From Emticicia aquatilis (GTDB lineage Bacteria; Bacteroidota; Bacteroidia; Cytophagales; Spirosomataceae), in the NCBI RefSeq assembly GCF_014644295.1, contig NZ_BMKK01000003.1:186001-250000 (forward strand): DNA of 64,000 nucleotides, given 5' to 3'. The notes below the pieces were generated by a model. That model did no database searches. It had not been told where the DNA came from and worked only from the letters and a program-made list of their open reading frames with translations. The position numbers and the translations under genes were made by a program. The first letter of the stretch is position 1, and every line of letters starts with the position of its first letter. Below are positions 59,511 through 64,000 of this stretch, piece by piece.

Positions 59511-61181
59511 TTATTTCAAAAACAAGTTTTTAGTGTCATTCCGACGCTTCAAGAAAACAAAGCCATTTTCTTCTTTAATCAGCTCCAAATTTGGGTGATT
59601 TCTGTACTCTTCATAGCGGTCAAATTTTGTTACAAAAAACACAGGTTTGTCAACTTTTCCGTTTAGAAGCCAATCTTCGTAAGCCTCACCTTTCTCGGCC
59701 GAAACCTTTGAAACTGGTTTCTGAAAATAAAACAAATGAGCATAACTTTTAAAGCCTAACACATGAATATACACATCTTGTCCACGTTTCGACTCGTAGA
59801 AGTCAATCGCCGCACCTTGTGTATAACGTTCGATTTTTGGCACTACAATCGCTCCGAACAAGAACAAACAAACCGCAGTTGCTAACGAAAGTGTATAAAT
59901 GAAAGCCTTTTTGCTTTGTTTGCGTAGAAAAGCTACGGCAAAAACAATGACAGCAAAATAAACAATACCGATAAACATTTCGTAAATGTGCCAGTCAACC
60001 ACCGCTTCGAGATTTTTTACAGCAAAAGGGTCTTTAATGAATGGAATAATCTCCTGCGTGTGCATTCCTACATAAGGCACGGCTGCTAAAACCAACGATA
60101 GGATAAAGCCAATCGAAAGAATCCCAAAACTCACCCACTTGTTCCAAGTAGCACGTTCATTGAGCCAATCGTAAAGAAATTTAGCTGCCAAAAACGACAC
60201 AGGAAAATACGACATCGACGAATAATGCACAATCTTGGTCGTGACGATACTAAACAAAATCATAACCACCCAAAAAGTAGTTTTCATCCACGGGACAAAG
60301 GCTGTCAGTTCGGTAAATGCACTATCAATTTTTGCGTGACTATAAGTAAAAGCTCGAATCGCAAAGATTGAAATCGGAAAACAGCCAATCAACACAACCA
60401 CAAAATGATAATAGAAAGGTTGTCCGTGGCCTGCGTCGGGCGTACTGAAAAGTCGGATTTGATAAGTAATGAATTCGTTGATAAACCAAAACCCGTTGTT
60501 GATTAGCTCATTGGCAAACCAAATAGAGGCCACAAGTAGGCAACTTATTCCAAAAATTAGTATTTCTTTCCATTTTACAGACTGCTTGAATTTGGTAGAA
60601 ACAATGTAAAAAAATACTGTTAAGGCCCAAATAAGCCCTCCAACGGGCCCTTTTGTAAGAATTGCCAGCCCAATGAATACTCCAGCCAAAAGCGTATTTG
60701 GCATAGATTTCTTTGGCTCAATTTTTGCTCTGAAAAAGAAGTAAATGCCTAAGAAAATGCACAGATTAAAGGTAGGGTCAATGATACCAGATTTGAAATA
60801 AAGGTGCGGCGTAAAAGCTCCCAAGTACATCAAAGCCCAGATAAATCCGAATGTATTGTCTTTGAGTTTTTTACCAATTAAAAACAATATCAACAAAGTA
60901 AGAACCCCAACACAGGCATTCGGAAAGCGTGCTGCAAACTCATTAATACCAAAAATGTGCATTGCTGCGGTTTGCATCCAAAAGAATAGTGGAGGTTTTT
61001 CCCAGAAAGGTTTAAAATCAATTTGTACACGACTATAATTACCCGTAAGAATCATTTCTCGGGCCGATTCGGCAAAGTTTATTTCATCCCAATCAAAAAG
61101 ATGGACCCCTCCCAGAAATGGAAAATAAAAACAGATACCTAAAAGAATAATGTAAAGTATTTTTGAAGATGTTTTGGTCAT
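59511..61181 (-). CDS. GT39/ArnT-like membrane glycosyltransferase
   Basis: 556 residues with 11-12 hydrophobic helices. 'VHLFDWDEINFAESAREMILTGNY' carries the acidic D-E residue of the first periplasmic loop, 'KPFWEKPPLFFWMQTAAMHIFGINEFAARFPNA' is the ArnT/PMT signature, and 'AILTKGPVGGLIWALTVF' follows. Such enzymes move a sugar from an undecaprenyl-phosphate carrier to lipid A or protein. With kdtA on the same segment, a lipid A or envelope role is plausible, not shown. First gene of the GT39-coaX-nadC unit (31-base gap). Confidence 0.88.
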   Translation of the reverse strand: MTKTSSKILYIILLGICFYFPFLGGVHLFDWDEINFAESAREMILTGNYSRVQIDFKPFWEKPPLFFWMQTAAMHIFGINEFAARFPNACVGVLTLLILFLIGKKLKDNTFGFIWALMYLGAFTPHLYFKSGIIDPTFNLCIFLGIYFFFRAKIEPKKSMPNTLLAGVFIGLAILTKGPVGGLIWALTVFFYIVSTKFKQSVKWKEILIFGISCLLVASIWFANELINNGFWFINEFITYQIRLFSTPDAGHGQPFYYHFVVVLIGCFPISIFAIRAFTYSHAKIDSAFTELTAFVPWMKTTFWVVMILFSIVTTKIVHYSSMSYFPVSFLAAKFLYDWLNERATWNKWVSFGILSIGFILSLVLAAVPYVGMHTQEIIPFIKDPFAVKNLEAVVDWHIYEMFIGIVYFAVIVFAVAFLRKQSKKAFIYTLSLATAVCLFLFGAIVVPKIERYTQGAAIDFYESKRGQDVYIHVLGFKSYAHLFYFQKPVSKVSAEKGEAYEDWLLNGKVDKPVFFVTKFDRYEEYRNHPNLELIKEENGFVFLKRRNDTKNLFLK

Positions 61182-61424
61182 ATAAGGTTTATTAATTGTC
61201 GATTAAAGCGTCTAAAGCAAAATACCACTCGATAAAAAAACATTATTTAGATAATAACTAAAGTCAATTTTGTGTATCTATGTTCCCTTATTCAGAACTC
61301 TGGTTTTAGCTTTTTACTCATTTAAAGTAATTTTTAAATTATTGATATAAAAGAACGATAAATTGAGAAAAAATATCGTAATTTGTGTTAAATAATAGTT
61401 TTATAAGAAATCAAACATTTAGTA

Positions 61425-62210
61425 GTGCATAGAGAAATAGAAAATATTTTAAGGAAACTCTACGAAACACTGGAGCGTTTTTATCCTGATGATGTAAAGA
61501 TAGATGATAAAAAGTATCTTGAAAAATCAGGACTCATCAACTTACTAAATAATCAGCAAGGAAACCTAACATTTTTAATCGATGTTAAACAACTCAGAAT
61601 AGTTCAAGTTAGTGGGAGTGTACTCAAATATACGGGTTATAGCCCAGCTGAGTTTGCGGATAATACACTATTAAAATTTATGACGATGTTTGCTCCCGAA
61701 CATCGGTCATTTATGAATACCTTTGTTTCGTGGATTCTTAATATCGAAAAGGTTTTACCAGTTGAATATAAATCTCGACAGTTTATAAGTGCGTGGGGAA
61801 TGAAGCTCTTCAATAAAGCTGGGCATGGTATGCGTTGGTATCTGAACATCATTCCGATTGAGTTTAACGACCAAAAGAATCCTACTTTAATCATGATGTC
61901 TATCCAAGAGGTAGCTCATCTTGTTAAGGGCGATACTTATTGTATTAGAGGGGCTTTTGGCAACGAAGACAAGAAAATTTTCGTATATTATTCTAATGAA
62001 GAAAAGACGATAGACAATGATATAATCTCTGACAGAGAAAGAGAGGTGCTTCAGCACATTTCGCAGGGTTTTGATACGAAGCGTATCGCTACCGAAATGA
62101 AGATTAGCCCTAATACAGTTGATAATCATCGCCGAAATATGCTGGCCAGAACTGGTATGCGAGATACGACCGCTCTTATCCAATTATGTCGGATGGTTGG
62201 GATTTTATGA
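61425..62210 (+). CDS. PAS-LuxR-type transcriptional regulator
   Basis: 261 residues. Residues about 45-165 form a PAS-like domain ('LTFLIDVKQLRIVQVSGSVLKYTGYSPAEF', 'GMRWYLNIIPIEFNDQKNPTLIMMSIQEVAHL'), and 'IISDREREVLQHISQGFDTKRIATEMKISPNTVDNHRRNMLARTGMRDTTALIQ' is a LuxR/FixJ helix-turn-helix. The start is GTG at 61425: a stop codon lies seven codons upstream with no ATG between, and the first later Met is inside the PAS domain. No kinase or receiver domain is present, so the PAS domain should sense its ligand directly. Stands alone. Confidence 0.88.
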   Translation: MHREIENILRKLYETLERFYPDDVKIDDKKYLEKSGLINLLNNQQGNLTFLIDVKQLRIVQVSGSVLKYTGYSPAEFADNTLLKFMTMFAPEHRSFMNTFVSWILNIEKVLPVEYKSRQFISAWGMKLFNKAGHGMRWYLNIIPIEFNDQKNPTLIMMSIQEVAHLVKGDTYCIRGAFGNEDKKIFVYYSNEEKTIDNDIISDREREVLQHISQGFDTKRIATEMKISPNTVDNHRRNMLARTGMRDTTALIQLCRMVGIL

Positions 62211-62515
62211 GTTCAAATAATTAGTACTTAAATACGATAAAATTAGAATATTGGTATTAAAGATATTAAAAGTGAATAAATCTTATATTTTTTTTAAATC
62301 TATAAGTATTGTAAGTAGTTGATTATAAGTGCGTTGAAATAATTAATGGGTTGCTTAGTCAGACTGACTATTGTCATAACCGTAAATTTTGGAGAAATCG
62401 CACACTAAACTAAGAAATTCACTTTTTTAGTCACAGCAAAAGTTGTTTTGGGTTCATCGGGGGACATTTTATGCCCCCTTTGCCTTTTCTAACGACTATC
62501 AACATATATATATCT

Positions 62516-62540
62516 AAAAAGACGCATCATGCGTCTTTTT
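62516..62540. terminator. intrinsic terminator
   Basis: AAAAAGACGCA (62516-62526) and TGCGTCTTTTT (62530-62540) pair perfectly around TCA and have A/T runs on both sides, so it works in either direction. It is about 305 bases after the PAS-LuxR stop, farther than a terminator for that gene would normally be. Confidence 0.88.
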
Positions 62541-62603
62541 TATTTTCTTCTAAAAAAGATGACTAATAATGGCTTTAGGGCAAGAGAAGGGTATTAAATG
62601 AAA

Positions 62604-62630
62604 GCCACCAAACTCATTGAGTTTGATGGC
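62604..62630 (-). terminator. hairpin downstream of the Crp/Fnr gene
   Basis: GCCACCAAACTCA (62604-62616) and TGAGTTTGATGGC (62618-62630) pair with one mismatch around one base. It is the first stem after the minus-strand Crp/Fnr stop (62728), but the following T-run is short. Confidence 0.5.
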
Positions 62631-62727
62631 AAAACAATCTTTGTGTGGATTTATAACGCCCACAAAATTGAGAATACTTTTCCGAAATAAAAATTGACCT
62701 AAGTCAATAAATGCAAGGCAATGCTAT

Positions 62728-63321
62728 TTAGGCATCACGTTCGGCTCGTTTGGAGCGAACCCTGCTGAGGGTTTCGGGTCTGATATTGAGGTATGATGCT
62801 ATGTATTTTTGAGGAACACGATTAACCAAAGTAGGGAAGGTTTCTTCGAACCAAGCTAGTTTTTCTTCCGAACTACGATACCTGATTAAGAGCAAAAATT
62901 TTTCGTATTCGGTTAAGGTTTGCTCAGTTACAAGCCTGCCTATACGCTCCATCTGAGGTACTTTTTCGTAAATAATTTGTAAGTCTTGCTTGGTTATATA
63001 AAGCAGTTTTACTTTTTCGATGGCTCTTATGCCCATTTCAGTAGGTACTTCGTTGATAAAACTGACCGTCGAATACACAAAACTGCCTTCGGGCATTAGC
63101 CAATGGGTATTGGTTTGGTCTTCTTCTTGGTACGAAAATTCTTGCAAAACACCTTCTTCTACAAAATATAATTTATCGTTTATTTCTCCCATATCCAGCA
63201 GAATAGTGTCTTTTTCGTAAGAAACGGGCTTGAAGTACTGACTTAGAATTTGTAAATCTTTTTCGGTGAATGTAGCAAATTGTTGTAATCCTAAGAGCAT
63301 TGGGTGGTCTAAACTCAGCAT
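62728..63321 (-). CDS. Crp/Fnr-family transcriptional regulator
   Basis: 197 residues from the ATG at 63321. The frame is open to 63369, but the extra part would overlap the terminator stem of the gene upstream (63370-63415), so the shorter form is preferred. cNMP-binding-like beta-roll about 10-120 with 'KLYFVEEGVLQEFSYQEEDQTNTHWLMPEGSFVYS', then a winged helix 'KYIASYLNIRPETLSRVRSKR'. The recognition helix has P-E-T-L-S-R, one residue away from the CRP pattern. The nucleotide-binding residues are missing. Signal and targets unknown. Confidence 0.85.
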   Translation of the reverse strand: MLSLDHPMLLGLQQFATFTEKDLQILSQYFKPVSYEKDTILLDMGEINDKLYFVEEGVLQEFSYQEEDQTNTHWLMPEGSFVYSTVSFINEVPTEMGIRAIEKVKLLYITKQDLQIIYEKVPQMERIGRLVTEQTLTEYEKFLLLIRYRSSEEKLAWFEETFPTLVNRVPQKYIASYLNIRPETLSRVRSKRAERDA

Positions 63322-63369
63322 AGTTGTTCTATCTTCTTCATAGGTTGTAAGAGGTGCAAAGAAACGCAA

Positions 63370-63415
63370 TAGCCCAATAAGTTCAAAATAATTTTACATC
63401 GAACTTATTGGGCTA
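63370..63415 (-). terminator. terminator-like hairpin after the 2-oxoacid dehydrogenase gene
   Basis: TAGCCCAATAAGTTC (63370-63384) pairs perfectly with GAACTTATTGGGCTA (63401-63415). It begins 22 bases after the minus-strand stop of the E1 gene. Confidence 0.75.
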
Positions 63416-63437
63416 CTATTGTCTTTCTGTGAAGATA

Positions 63438-64000
63438 TTAATACAATTTCGGGTATAAAGTAGGCTTGGCTTCGTGCATTATTTCATAAACCGCATCAAA
63501 AATTGTTTCGGTATTTGGTTTCGAGAAATAATCACCGTCTGAGGCGTACGCAGGGCGGTGTGCTTGAGCCGAAATAGCTTTTGGTGCAGAATCTAACCAG
63601 CGATAAGCTTGTTGGTTGTCGAGCACTTCTTGCATCATAAACGCTGACGCTCCCCCCGGTACGTCTTCATCTGCAAAAATCACTCGGTTAGTTTTTTTGA
63701 TTGATTCTACAATTAAATGATTCACATCAAATGGTAGTAAAGATTGTACGTCTATCACTTCAGCCTTGATACCTACCTCTTCTAATTGAGCTGCGGCTTC
63801 CATGACGATTCGGCACATTGAACCATAAGTTACGATGGTTATATCTGAGCCTTCTTTGATGGTTTCAGGTACGCCAAGCGGAACACAGATTTCATCTAAG
63901 TTGGTAGGCAGTTTTTCTTTGATTCGGTATCCGTTTAGGCATTCGATAACTAAAGCTGGGTCGTCGCCTTTCATGATAGTGTTGTAGAAGCCCGCAGCTT
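63438..64000 (-). CDS. 2-oxoacid dehydrogenase E1 component, C-terminal part (partial)
   Basis: The frame runs off the end of the window; 187 C-terminal residues are visible, starting 'AAGFYNTIMKGDDPALVIECLNGYR'. The C-terminal transketolase-like domain is clear: 'GSDITIVTYGSMCRIVMEAAAQLEEVGIKAEVIDVQSLLPFDVNHLIVESIKKTNRVIFADEDVPGGASAFMMQEVL'. It is the beta-subunit half of a branched-chain or pyruvate-type E1 enzyme, possibly fused to the alpha half as in several Bacteroidota; the N-terminal part needed to tell is outside. It uses thiamine diphosphate and feeds an acyl-transferase E2 subunit. Confidence 0.85.
   Translation of the reverse strand, partial: AAGFYNTIMKGDDPALVIECLNGYRIKEKLPTNLDEICVPLGVPETIKEGSDITIVTYGSMCRIVMEAAAQLEEVGIKAEVIDVQSLLPFDVNHLIVESIKKTNRVIFADEDVPGGASAFMMQEVLDNQQAYRWLDSAPKAISAQAHRPAYASDGDYFSKPNTETIFDAVYEIMHEAKPTLYPKLY

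Larger units (their letters stand above)
62211..62727. other. 517-base gene-free region rich in hairpins
   Basis: No protein gene is credible. It holds AGTCAG-A-CTGACT (62357-62369), a GGGGG-A-CAT/ATG-CCCCC stem at about 62459-62477, an intrinsic terminator (62516-62540) and a 13-base stem (62604-62630). The two first stems followed by a terminator could be a small RNA transcribed on the plus strand, but no promoter could be assigned. Confidence 0.5.

Overview
The window is AT-rich and looks like a piece of a Bacteroidota chromosome, most likely from the Cytophagales (Emticicia/Arcicella-like; genus not provable here). Evidence: SusC/SusD pairs, a hybrid two-component system regulator, a KdtA/WaaA lipid A enzyme, and promoters of the Bacteroidota type (TTG, about 19-20 bases, then TAnnTTTG). 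No rRNA, tRNA, CRISPR array, transposase or prophage gene was seen.

Region 1 (1-21.7 kb) is a xylan/arabinoxylan utilisation locus. A single minus-strand operon, xusA-xusB-xusC-xusD-xusE-xyn10C (21.0 to 8.4 kb), encodes two SusC/SusD outer-membrane uptake pairs, a surface lipoprotein and a GH10 xylanase with a carbohydrate-binding module inserted in its catalytic domain. It is followed by the hybrid sensor/regulator (HTCS) that should sense xylo-oligosaccharides, a second GH10 xylanase, a small secreted protein, and on the plus strand a GH43 enzyme and the end of another secreted protein. A near-identical 20-base dyad (GTGTCA...) lies upstream of both xusA and the stand-alone GH10 gene and is a candidate binding site for the regulator.

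Region 2 (21.7-34.8 kb) is an accessory cluster of small soluble enzymes and regulators: VOC, DUF1569, two DoxX-type proteins, two short-chain dehydrogenases, an AhpD-like protein, an SRPBCC-VOC fusion, YdeI, an ABM monooxygenase, a DJ-1 protein, an alpha/beta hydrolase whose nucleophile is Asn, a quinone reductase, a PNPOx-like flavoprotein, and AraC, TetR and three Crp/Fnr regulators. It looks like an electrophile/quinone/oxidative-stress island. Several control regions are readable: two copies of a CRP-type box, a duplicated TetR operator, and an intact ArsR-type operator whose repressor has been reduced to its C-terminal tail.

Region 3 (34.8-48.9 kb) holds a large secreted glycosidase-like protein, an autoregulated XRE/membrane-protein pair, a membrane-anchored AraC regulator next to an ABC exporter and a rhomboid-like protein, a divergent HxlR/crotonase pair with a readable promoter and operator, a VPS10/BNR-repeat protein interrupted by one in-frame amber codon, an OmpA-like protein and an ethanolamine-type permease.

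Region 4 (49-64 kb) is core metabolism: kdtA, argE, argB, a Cys/Met-metabolism PLP enzyme, a subtilase, a Tat-exported beta-lactamase-fold hydrolase, nadC, coaX, a GT39-type glycosyltransferase, a PAS-LuxR regulator, a fourth Crp/Fnr regulator and the C-terminal part of a 2-oxoacid dehydrogenase E1 subunit. GC-richer palindromic elements are scattered between these genes. Two of them lie inside the kdtA reading frame and are translated, and another supplies the coaX stop codon. This palindrome family is the most unusual structure in the window.
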